From positions 1-11,875 of the forward strand of contig CAJTZQ010000093.1 of NCBI GenBank assembly GCA_910583795.1: a DNA stretch of 11,875 nt, read 5' to 3'. Source of the DNA: an uncultured Muribaculaceae bacterium. GTDB taxonomy: Bacteria > Bacteroidota > Bacteroidia > Bacteroidales > Muribaculaceae. The translations under genes and the position numbers were made by a program. The number at the start of each line of letters is the position of its first letter. Position 1 is the stretch's first letter. The notes beneath the pieces were generated by a model, which was not told where the DNA came from, searched no databases, and saw only the letters and a list, made by a program, of their open reading frames with translations. Of the stretch, positions 1-6,137 are shown piece by piece.

Positions 1-93
1 GAAGCAGTATACTCCAATAAGGGAGAGCCCCCCTGGAGAAATACCAGTTGGCTATTGATTTAAAAGAGTTCATAAGCAGTGCTGATTTTCAAT

Positions 94-184
94 ATTCAAC
101 TTTCGCAAGCGAAAGTTGAGGGTTATGAGGTTATAGGGTTAAAAGGTTAATCTCCAACCCTTAAGTAAGCTTGCGAAACTTAAA
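94..184. repeat. Hairpin-bearing intergenic repeat, short copy
   Basis: A 91-base element that recurs in longer form at 2184-2343. Its first 58 bases (94-151) match 2184-2241 at 56 of 58 positions, and its last 24 bases (161-184) match 2320-2343 at 23 of 24. The left end is a hairpin with 11-base arms, 96-106 (tcaactttcgc) and 109-119, around a two-base loop. The right end carries gcttgcgaaactt, close to an inverted version of the left end. The middle is built of ggtta words. No T-run follows the hairpin on either strand, so it looks more like a REP/MITE-type element than an intrinsic terminator. It lies about 80 bases downstream of the phosphoglycosyl transferase stop. Confidence 0.7.
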
Positions 185-261
185 TTAAATATAAATTAAG
201 GCTGTTGAATAGCCGGTCTTGTATAATGTAGGCAAGAGGGGAATTGTGGATTATCGCAAAA

Positions 262-852
262 TCATTTGGTTATGATTTCCCGGAAGGTAGAGAAGATAAG
301 TTTGATGTCATTCCATAGATTGGCTTTTCTCACATATTCCAGATCTATGGCAAGCTTGTCGGGCATAACTTTCTCTATGTAGCACTTATCAGGGTCTTCA
401 GCCTTTGCAAGCACCTCGTTCTCATTGCGGTAACGTAAGGATGCAAGGGAGGTGATTCCGGGTCGCACGTCGAGCACATGCAGCTGGTCAGGGCTGTACA
501 TGTCTACATATTTCCTTACTTCAGGTCTCGGACCCACAAGACTCATGTCTCCGATAAACACGTTGATAAGCTGAGGCAATTCGTCAAGTTTATACTTACG
601 GATATAGTAACCGGACCTTGTCACACGCGGGTCTCTGCCTCCTACGGTTATCAGTCCGTGTTTGTCGGAATCGGGACGCATGGATCTGAATTTGAAAATC
701 CGGAAATCCTTGTTTCCCCTCCCGACCCTTACTTGACGATAGAATACCGGTCCTCTGGAATCAAGCTTGATCCAGACAGCCACGGCAGCAAAAAGCGGAC
801 TGAGACAAACCAGTCCCAGTCCGCTTGCCAGTATGTCGAACAGACGTTTCAA
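262..852 (-). CDS. Small PglC-type phosphoglycosyl transferase (bacterial sugar transferase family)
   Basis: Predicted to transfer a sugar-1-phosphate from a nucleotide sugar to undecaprenyl phosphate at the inner membrane, the first membrane step of polysaccharide assembly. The 196 residues are one family domain: a hydrophobic N-terminal segment (about 5-29) that would form the re-entrant membrane helix, KFRSM at 54-58, the Asp90-Glu91 dyad in LDELPQ, SLVGPRPE at 104-111 and RPGITS at 130-135. The length matches the minimal PglC class rather than the long WbaP class. The start is TTG at 850-852, overlapping the aminotransferase stop as TTGA. The next in-frame Met is residue 58, which would remove the membrane helix, so the TTG is well supported and implies translational coupling. 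The sugar carried is not readable from sequence, but the partner aminotransferase suggests an amino sugar. Confidence 0.93.
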   Translation of the reverse strand: MKRLFDILASGLGLVCLSPLFAAVAVWIKLDSRGPVFYRQVRVGRGNKDFRIFKFRSMRPDSDKHGLITVGGRDPRVTRSGYYIRKYKLDELPQLINVFIGDMSLVGPRPEVRKYVDMYSPDQLHVLDVRPGITSLASLRYRNENEVLAKAEDPDKCYIEKVMPDKLAIDLEYVRKANLWNDIKLIFSTFREIITK

Positions 853-2090
853 AGCGATGATATGATTTCTGTGAAATTCGAGATGATATACTCGATATCT
901 TCATCCGTAAGGCGGGTATGAAGAGGAAGTGTTATCTCGTTGTGATATTGGTCGTAGGCGTTCGGGAAATCCTTTATGTCATAACCCAAAGCCTTGTAGG
1001 CTGTCATCATGGGGAGGGGCTTGTAGTGCACGTTTGTAGCTATTCCGCGCTCAGCCATCTTCACGATCACATCGTTTCGCTGTTCCACTGTGGCGCCGTT
1101 CAGTCTCACGAGGTAGAGATGACCGCTTGAACAATGATCATTGCTATAGTGATTAAGTACTTCCACATTATACGGGGCAAGCGCCACGTTGTATCTCTCG
1201 ATAATCTGACGGCGGCGGCGCAACATCTCCGGATAACGTTTCAATTGCGCCAAACCGATTCCAGCCATAATGTCAGTCATGTTGCATTTGTACCATGTGC
1301 CGATAATGTCATATTCCCATCCACCGAGCTTGGTCTTTGCGAGGGCATCCTTGTTCTGTCCATGGAGCGAGAGGAGCTGTATCTGCCGGTAAATCTCCGC
1401 ATCATTTATCCCCTCATGAGATTTCCATGTCAGGGCGCCACCTTCGGCAGTCGTTAGGTTCTTCACCGCGTGGAATGAGAACGATGTGAAATCCGCAATC
1501 TCCCCACACATTTTTCCATGCCACATCGCTCCGAAAGCATGGGCGGCATCAGCAATGACTATGCACCGTCTGAAAGCACGCTGGATATCGTTTGAGGGTC
1601 TGAAAAGATGCTTCCGGCTTTCAACTGCCGCAAATACCTTGTCGTAGTCAGCCACTATACCGGCGAGATCCACAGGCATTACCGCCTTGGTGCGTTCGGT
1701 GATGGCATCGGCGAGTCTGTCGTAATCCATCTCGAAAGAGCCGGGAGCGCAGTCAACCAACACCGGACGTGCGCCAACGTGACATACGGAACTTGCAGTG
1801 GCGGTGTAGGTATATGCGGGGACAATAACCTCGTCGCCCTCCCCTATTCCGAGCACCCGCAAAGCCATTTCCATGCAGGCGGTGGCGGAATTCAGACAGG
1901 CTGTTGTTGGGATATATTTACCGTCGGCATCATAACGGGCAGTCTGGCAACACATTGAGATCAGGTGTTCGAACTCTTTGGTTTTCGGTCCGGTGGTGAT
2001 CCATCCCGAGCGGAGCGCCTCCGCTACTTCCTGAATCTCATCCTCCGCCACATCGGGCGGCGAGAACGGAATATTACGCTTTACATTCAT
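849..2090 (-). CDS. DegT/DnrJ/EryC1/StrS family PLP-dependent sugar aminotransferase
   Basis: Predicted to aminate a keto-sugar nucleotide, probably at C4, using glutamate and pyridoxal phosphate in the cytoplasm. With the ATG at 2088-2090 it has 413 residues. It opens with the family signature IPFSPPD and SGWITTGP. Asp181 in IADAAHAFG should pair with the PLP ring nitrogen, and Lys210 in SFHAVKNLTTAEGG is the Schiff-base lysine. The open frame runs on to a TTG at 2117, but the added residues (YAYNSTN) do not resemble the family and ATG fits better. It is a little longer than the usual 370-390 residues: there seem to be extra residues before TACLNSATA and before the IADAAHA motif. It overlaps the phosphoglycosyl transferase by four bases, so the two are co-translated. 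A PglE- or PseC-like role is plausible; the exact substrate cannot be told. Confidence 0.93.
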   Translation of the reverse strand: MNVKRNIPFSPPDVAEDEIQEVAEALRSGWITTGPKTKEFEHLISMCCQTARYDADGKYIPTTACLNSATACMEMALRVLGIGEGDEVIVPAYTYTATASSVCHVGARPVLVDCAPGSFEMDYDRLADAITERTKAVMPVDLAGIVADYDKVFAAVESRKHLFRPSNDIQRAFRRCIVIADAAHAFGAMWHGKMCGEIADFTSFSFHAVKNLTTAEGGALTWKSHEGINDAEIYRQIQLLSLHGQNKDALAKTKLGGWEYDIIGTWYKCNMTDIMAGIGLAQLKRYPEMLRRRRQIIERYNVALAPYNVEVLNHYSNDHCSSGHLYLVRLNGATVEQRNDVIVKMAERGIATNVHYKPLPMMTAYKALGYDIKDFPNAYDQYHNEITLPLHTRLTDEDIEYIISNFTEIISSL

Positions 2091-2115
2091 ATTTGTGGAA
2101 TTATATGCATAGATC

Positions 2116-2147
2116 AATTCATCAAATACCAGTGGGTTTGATGAATT
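2116..2147 (-). promoter_or_regulatory. Inverted repeat in the leader of the aminotransferase operon
   Basis: A perfect 11-base inverted repeat, aattcatcaaa (2116-2126) against tttgatgaatt (2137-2147), with a 10-base loop. It ends about 25 bases upstream of the aminotransferase ATG on the transcribed strand. It could be an operator or a leader-RNA hairpin. No T-run follows it and no clear promoter box was found beside it. The repeat is seen in the sequence; the role is inferred. Confidence 0.4.
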
Positions 2148-2183
2148 TGTAATAATAGCTATAATTGAATGATATTATATTTA

Positions 2184-2343
2184 ATTCAACTTTCGCATGC
2201 GAAAGTTGAGGGTTATGAGGTTATAAGGTTAAAAGGTTAATATACAATTGTGGATAGATTTCAGGTTTCTTTAAGGATCATGTGTAAATATAACCCTTTA
2301 ACCCCTTAACCTTAAAACCTTAAGTGAGCTTGCGAAACTTAAA
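2184..2343. repeat. Hairpin-bearing intergenic repeat, long copy (MITE-like)
   Basis: The 160-base counterpart of 94-184. It begins with a perfect palindrome (2186-2209, centre gcatgc) and ends in gcttgcgaaactt. The two ends form imperfect terminal inverted repeats (aactttcgcatgc against aagtttcgcaagc, 11 of 13 matching). The inner ggtta-rich left half faces a taaccc/ccttaa-rich right half (2291-2321), so most of the element could fold back on itself. It differs from the short copy by about 69 extra bases in the middle. It contains no gene. Together the two copies bracket the aminotransferase/phosphoglycosyl transferase module. Confidence 0.65.
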
Positions 2344-2428
2344 ATGGTTAATTGATGATTTTATCGAAAATGAAACAAAATAGAACAGTGAATAAAAACT
2401 TGATGTTGGAAATCAATGATTTATTGGG

Positions 2429-2650
2429 GTGTTCTAAAATGAAAATATGAAACGTTCTAAAAATTTCAAAAGTGTTCTATTTTTAACCAATTAGTAATTA
2501 GCAATTTGTAATTAGCAATGGATAAAAAGGAGAAGAGGAAGGAATTGATAACTGATAATTGATAATGGATAATTAGCTGAGGTTTAGTTGCTTGTAAGCA
2601 AGTGTTCTACTTTTTCAGAAAGTGTTCTATTTTTTCAGAAAGTGTTCTAC
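2429..2650. repeat. Cluster of TGTTCTA repeats including a 20-base tandem array
   Basis: The core gtgttcta occurs at 2429-2436, 2472-2479, 2602-2609, 2622-2629 and 2642-2649, with a variant cgttcta at 2453-2459 and an inverted tagaacagtg at 2381-2390. The last three are in tandem with an exact 20-base period, unit agtgttctacttttt plus cagaa, with one C/T change. Twenty bases is about two helical turns, so a protein could bind them on one DNA face. There is no nearby replication or recombinase gene, so the function is unknown. Confidence 0.55.
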
Positions 2651-2808
2651 CTTTATACAAATAGCAATGAGTAATTAGTAATTAGCAATTTAAGAGGAAG
2701 AATGGAGAAGGTTTTTCCTCATTTTGGTTGACTCAGATTAAAGACTAACCCTTCAAAAAGTTGACTCTGGTTGTTGTAATCGCTAATAATAGTTGAATTA
2801 ACCTTTAT

Positions 2809-3104
2809 GACCAGAGATCCAGAGAACCTTTAGTCAATGCATAACTCATAATGCATAATCGGAAAACAGACATCGGGAAACGGAAAACTTTCTTAAAAAC
2901 CAAATGAACAAAAGAACAAAGGCATAAGACCTAAGAACCAGAAAACTAATGACAAACGACTAATCAACTAATGACTATTTTACGACCAGAGATCCAGAGA
3001 ACGCTTTTTCAATGCATAATGCATAACTCATAATGCAGAATCGGGAAACAGACAACGGGCAACGGACAACTTTCTTAAGAACCAAATGTACAAAAGAACA
3101 AAGG
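2809..3104. repeat. Two direct copies of a 115-120 base repeat
   Basis: Copy A spans 2809-2922 and copy B 2984-3104. Both start with the same 19 bases (gaccagagatccagagaac), continue with cataactcataatgca words and cggaaaac/cgggaaac words, then tttcttaa, accaaatg and end aaagaacaaagg. Copy B is further framed by an imperfect inverted pair made from aaacgactaat and ctaatgac words (2954-2975 and 3118-3146). No coding capacity is seen. The cggg/cgga-rich part also resembles the cassette-flanking repeats at 3190 and 4255. Confidence 0.6.
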
Positions 3105-3189
3105 AAAACGAGTAACAGTCATTAGGGAGTTAGTCATTAGTCGTTTAGATTAAGACATCAGCATTCCGTCTCTCCGAGACGTCCTTTCG

Positions 3190-3250
3190 GGAAACTGACA
3201 ACGGGAAACAGACAACTCAAATCACTTCATAACTATGACTTCTGACTTAA
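3190..3250. repeat. Cassette-flanking direct repeat, left copy
   Basis: Matches 4255-4323. Two exact blocks are shared: gacaactcaaatcacttc (3211-3228 and 4277-4294) and a 21-base block at 3230-3250 and 4303-4323. The upstream gacaacggg words are also shared. The right copy has a small tandem duplication (cgtaact twice) that the left copy lacks. This copy ends eight bases before the stop of the 207-residue gene, so the two copies frame the two-gene cassette closely. Confidence 0.7.
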
Positions 3251-3258
3251 TTTGATTG

Positions 3259-3882
3259 CTAAAGAAAGCGAGATATTAATTCACAAGAGAAAATTGCAGA
3301 GATAACTGCGGATGCAATTACTGAAATAACCCAACCAATTAGTGCTGCTGTTCTCCTGATACGAAAACGGACTTTTGCCCATTTTACTTTTTCACTAATC
3401 TTGCTTAGATCTTCGATGATACTATCGTAAAGGTTGAATGCTTTTTGATAAAGATCAAGTGATTCCACAATGTCCAAATGTTCTTTCATTTTTGCCTTTT
3501 CAACCAGCTGGGCAGCCATAATTCTTTTCCGGGAATAATCAGGGAAGAATTGACCATTATCAATAACAGTCAGATCAATATTCCGTGTTTGTCTATCAAA
3601 TTTCTCTATTTGCTGAAAAAGTATGACATTAAGGCATTTAAAGCAATCGAGAGCAAGACGTGAAATATGACGTTGTGCTTTGTCAGTTTGTTGAATGATA
3701 TATTCTTCAGATGGTGAATTATAAAAACATCTTGCTATATGGTCATTAAATGCTCGGATTTCATTAAAAAGCTGCAATGGAAGTTTTTCAGATCGAGCCT
3801 CTATCTGAGCGATGAGTGGTTTTATCACAGAGCAATAAGAGACATAACACTCCTCTATTACCCCTAAGGATTCATGATTCAT
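3259..3882 (-). CDS. Uncharacterised 207-residue protein with C-terminal membrane segment
   Basis: I do not recognise the family. The first about 170 residues look helical and charged, with no signal peptide and no enzyme motif that I can identify. A basic stretch (about 166-176, ending in RFRIRR) precedes one hydrophobic segment at about 178-202 (ALIGWVISVIASAVISAIF), followed by only a few residues. This suggests a tail-anchored inner-membrane protein with its N-terminal domain in the cytoplasm. Its ATG overlaps the stop of the 82-residue gene as ATGA, so the pair should be co-translated. A toxin or membrane effector controlled by the small partner is conceivable but unsupported beyond the gene layout. 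It is AT-rich and framed by direct repeats, consistent with acquisition as a unit. Confidence 0.75.
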   Translation of the reverse strand: MNHESLGVIEECYVSYCSVIKPLIAQIEARSEKLPLQLFNEIRAFNDHIARCFYNSPSEEYIIQQTDKAQRHISRLALDCFKCLNVILFQQIEKFDRQTRNIDLTVIDNGQFFPDYSRKRIMAAQLVEKAKMKEHLDIVESLDLYQKAFNLYDSIIEDLSKISEKVKWAKVRFRIRRTAALIGWVISVIASAVISAIFSCELISRFL

Positions 3883-4127
3883 GGGTGGATTGAGGCTATG
3901 CCATTATTAATATCTTTCTCTGTAAAAAATCGGTCAAACATGAAATATACAGAGCCACGAGACAATAGTCCACCCAACTCAATTGCAGGAGTCAACTTCC
4001 GATCAATTTGTTTCTGAATGGAGTTATCTACAGTCAAAACATCAGCATTAGCTATTTCTTCAACACTCATGCCAGTTGTCTGGAAGATACTTTCTGCAGT
4101 CTTATTATTTAGCTTGAATCCTTTCAT
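3879..4127 (-). CDS. Uncharacterised 82-residue protein, first gene of a two-gene cassette
   Basis: A small soluble protein without signal peptide or membrane segment. It resembles short hypothetical proteins I associate with Bacteroidetes genomes: a KTAESIFQTTGMSVEEIAN helix-rich start followed by a RGSVYFMFDRFFTEKD stretch. I know no characterised member. It starts with ATG at 4125-4127, four bases after a good TAnnTTTG box, and ends overlapping the membrane-anchored partner by four bases (ATGA). The small-then-larger overlapping layout is like toxin-antitoxin or effector-regulator pairs, but there is no DNA-binding or toxin motif that I can name. It could also be a structural subunit of the partner. 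Confidence 0.72.
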   Translation of the reverse strand: MKGFKLNNKTAESIFQTTGMSVEEIANADVLTVDNSIQKQIDRKLTPAIELGGLLSRGSVYFMFDRFFTEKDINNGIASIHP

Positions 4128-4131
4128 ACCG

Positions 4132-4164
4132 CAAAAATAATTAATTTATTTTATATTAACCAAT
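4132..4164 (-). promoter_or_regulatory. Candidate Bacteroidetes-type promoter of the two-gene cassette
   Basis: On the minus strand TATTTTTG (4132-4139) matches the Bacteroidetes -7 consensus TAnnTTTG exactly. Twenty-one bases upstream lies ATTG (4161-4164), three of four bases of the -33 TTTG. The -7 box ends four bases before the ATG of the 82-residue gene, so the transcript would be leaderless or nearly so. The boxes are seen; use in the cell is inferred. Confidence 0.5.
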
Positions 4165-4254
4165 AAAATATACAAAAAGATTTTTAAGCTTAAAAAGGAT
4201 TTCAATTATTAGACCAGATAACTGAGTTCAATTGATAATTGATAATGGCTAATC

Positions 4255-4323
4255 GGGGAACGGACAACGGGCAACGGACAACTCAAATCACTTCGTAACT
4301 CGTAACTATGACTTCTGACTTAA
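4255..4323. repeat. Cassette-flanking direct repeat, right copy
   Basis: Right-hand partner of 3190-3250, with exact shared blocks of 18 and 21 bases. It differs mainly by a tandem cgtaact duplication at 4294-4307 and by ggaacgg for ggaaact type changes. It sits between the promoter side of the cassette and the 3' end of the SIR2 gene. Recombination between the two copies would remove the cassette cleanly. Confidence 0.7.
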
Positions 4324-4382
4324 CTTCCCTCTTTTGGCCTAATTCGGAATTGGACAGTTAACTCTTTTAGTCTCATTAGAAC

Positions 4383-5756
4383 TTACACTATTATAGCATT
4401 TGCTTGAGTTAGAATACCTTTAAGCTTTACAGCCAGATCTGTAAAATCCGATTTATCTGCTGGATTATAATCAAACCAGATAATGTTCAAACCTAATTGT
4501 TCAAACTGCCTTTCAACATTGTTCCAATGCTTTTGATCCTTAGCAGTGTCCGGATGTGAAATATCCAGAGGTTCCTTTCGCATAAAGATAAAATGTCTGG
4601 CTCTACCACTGTCATCATATCTGGCGATATCAAGAAGTCTGCGGAGATTTGGATCTGACATTGACAATCCTACAAGAAAACAGGTATTACGTGTCAAGGC
4701 ATGAAGCAACTCAACATTTGACCAATGAAAATCATCAGAATATAAACGATGATATTCCCTCTCTGACAGAACAGGATATGAATCTATTCTACCTTTATAT
4801 CGAGAAATATATCCATGAATATGATAAATCGGCTTCTCATCGTCCGCAATTGCACCCTTACCATATACAGGAACGTATTTAACCCCAATTTTGTCAAGAG
4901 CCTCTTCTACAAATTCGTCATAATTGAATGTAAGAAGACTTTCAACATTACACACCTTTGTAATTTCAGCGATCAATGGTATTGCTGTCGGACTGTTATT
5001 ATAATTACATTTTTTATTTTTATAAATAATCGACCTCATCTTTTGAATAAGATCATCATCCTTAAAATATCCGTCAACCACATATCGAGCTGTTATAAGT
5101 GCGGACCAACCGCATCTTGAATTTATGTTTGAATAGTCGGTTCCTTTAAGAGGATAATGTCCAGCGACTCCGTCCATAATCTGTTTGAGAAGCTCATCCC
5201 AGCTTGGAGAACCGGCATCAACACTTACTCCTGCACCAAGAATGAAAGAACATTTTGTGTCTTTAAGACATTTTGCTGCTCTTTTGATAAGTACATCCTG
5301 TCTTTCCGGTTGCCATACCGAATCCTGTGATATTTCGTTATTATGGCTGATTGTCTGTTTTGCAATTTCTTTTAATTTTTCAAGCTTAATAAACCTAATC
5401 TTATTATTATCTTCCCATTCCGGGATATTCAGTTTAGAATGAGAATATATTACCCAATATTGAGAATTTTTATTACTCTTGACATAGTCTTTTGCCTTCT
5501 TTATTTCTCTTGAATAAATACTAAGAAGTAAACTACCCTTAATTTCGATCATCAACGGATCCTTTACATCTAAAGCACTTAAACCTTTAGGGAAATAAAT
5601 ATCTCCTTTTCCCTCGTATCCAGAGTGCTCAATTATAAATGATGGTTCATATACGAACTCTTCTTGACCTTCGACAATAAGAGACTTCAAGAAATTAATA
5701 ATTTCCTGTTCAAATGATCGAGCAAATTCATTATTTAAAATATCAGTATAAATCAT
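4383..5756 (-). CDS. SIR2-domain protein with predicted PD-(D/E)XK-like N-terminal domain; putative defence effector
   Basis: 457 residues. The C-terminal half is a SIR2-like domain with all key elements: FILGAGVSVDAG at 171-182 (NAD-binding GAG), TFNYD at 276-280 with Asn278, HIHGYI at 312-317 with the candidate catalytic His314, and GLSMSDPNLRRLL at 363-375. Such domains in ThsA, DSR and SIR2-HerA proteins deplete NAD during phage infection. The N-terminal part (about 1-150) shows Asp52 (GKGDIYF), then Glu71-x-Lys73 (IEIKG) and YSREIKKAKDYV, a pattern compatible with a PD-(D/E)XK nuclease fold; this part of the call is weaker. It has no tight neighbour: 380 bases separate it from the upstream glycosyltransferase, and a terminator-like hairpin lies between. 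It is AT-rich and probably transcribed alone. No HerA, pAgo or TIR partner is in the window. An N-terminal role in ligand sensing instead of cleavage cannot be excluded. Confidence 0.85.
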   Translation of the reverse strand: MIYTDILNNEFARSFEQEIINFLKSLIVEGQEEFVYEPSFIIEHSGYEGKGDIYFPKGLSALDVKDPLMIEIKGSLLLSIYSREIKKAKDYVKSNKNSQYWVIYSHSKLNIPEWEDNNKIRFIKLEKLKEIAKQTISHNNEISQDSVWQPERQDVLIKRAAKCLKDTKCSFILGAGVSVDAGSPSWDELLKQIMDGVAGHYPLKGTDYSNINSRCGWSALITARYVVDGYFKDDDLIQKMRSIIYKNKKCNYNNSPTAIPLIAEITKVCNVESLLTFNYDEFVEEALDKIGVKYVPVYGKGAIADDEKPIYHIHGYISRYKGRIDSYPVLSEREYHRLYSDDFHWSNVELLHALTRNTCFLVGLSMSDPNLRRLLDIARYDDSGRARHFIFMRKEPLDISHPDTAKDQKHWNNVERQFEQLGLNIIWFDYNPADKSDFTDLAVKLKGILTQANAIIV

Positions 5757-6137
5757 ATAGTAAACTGTCTCAATTTGGTATTTTATTCATTCGACATAAC
5801 AGTGCCGAAATCATCTGAGTGTTATTGATAAACGAATAATTATGAAAATAATATATATATATATTGATACACATTTTTTCAAGAGATACTTCCTCGGACA
5901 ATATAATCTTTTCGGATGCAAATATTAATACAATTGATTATTATCTTGATCATATTAGAATTTAGGCACTTACTAAAAACTTACATCACTTTTCTCAAAA
6001 TTTGACTAATGTAAAAATAATGCAGCGGAACAGACTTCGGAAAGTGTGGGTGGAAGTAGGTAACGCAAAGTCTGCTCCGCAACATTATTTTATTCAGTCA
6101 CTTAATATTCATGATTGCTATATTTCCTTTTTAATTT
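5757..6137. other. Spacer between capsule operon and SIR2 gene
   Basis: About 380 AT-rich bases. It holds the terminator-like hairpin (6016-6089) and, about 95 bases before the SIR2 start, a run of seven AT units (5851-5864). I found no exact TAnnTTTG promoter box before the SIR2 gene. Only very short open frames occur, such as 14 codons on the minus strand just upstream of the gene, and none is convincing. Confidence 0.5.
6016..6089 (-). terminator. Long hairpin with U-rich tail, probable end of the capsule operon
   Basis: Two 22-base arms, 6016-6037 and 6068-6089, surround a 30-base loop. In the minus-strand RNA 21 of 22 positions pair, two of them as G-U, with a single U-U mismatch. In a plus-strand RNA the same positions give three mismatches (C-A, A-A and A-C). 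The structure is therefore built for the minus-strand transcript. Its 3' side runs into TTATTTTTA. It starts about 50 bases past the glycosyltransferase stop. The loop is larger than in a typical intrinsic terminator, so a structured RNA or processing site is an alternative. Confidence 0.6.

Larger units (their letters stand above)
2344..3258. other. Gene-free, repeat-rich spacer
   Basis: About 900 bases with no convincing open frame on either strand. The content is low-complexity words repeated at irregular spacing: aattagcaatt and attgataatt blocks (2488-2575 and 2660-2692), a 20-base tandem repeat with TGTTCTA cores, a 115-120 base direct repeat, a six-base hairpin cgtctc/gagacg at 3167-3181, and the first copy of the repeat that flanks the two-gene cassette. 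Such spacers are common between Bacteroidales operons. I see no tRNA, no CRISPR and no transposase remnant. Confidence 0.6.

Noticed and set aside
1..58. Possible C-terminal tail of a plus-strand gene
   Set aside because: Two plus-strand frames are open here and stop near 58-63, but under 20 residues are visible and no motif is clear, so nothing can be called.
200..214. Terminator for the phosphoglycosyl transferase gene
   Set aside because: The small hairpin (ggct/agcc) followed by AT-rich sequence has only four or five pairs and no true U-run, too weak to call.
94..2343. Invertible capsule promoter of the Bacteroides type
   Set aside because: The two hairpin repeats are in direct, not inverted, orientation, they flank genes rather than a promoter, and no recombinase gene is in the window.
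2601..2650. CRISPR array
   Set aside because: The 20-base units are contiguous with no unique spacers, and there are no cas genes.
5851..5864. Seven AT dinucleotide units as a phase-variation tract
   Set aside because: It is short, lies about 95 bases from the SIR2 start, is in an AT-rich spacer, and no promoter boxes frame it.
6016..6089. Integron attC-like site
   Set aside because: The arms form an imperfect hairpin, but the paired RYYYAAC/GTTRRRY core sites are absent and no integrase is present. A terminator fits better.
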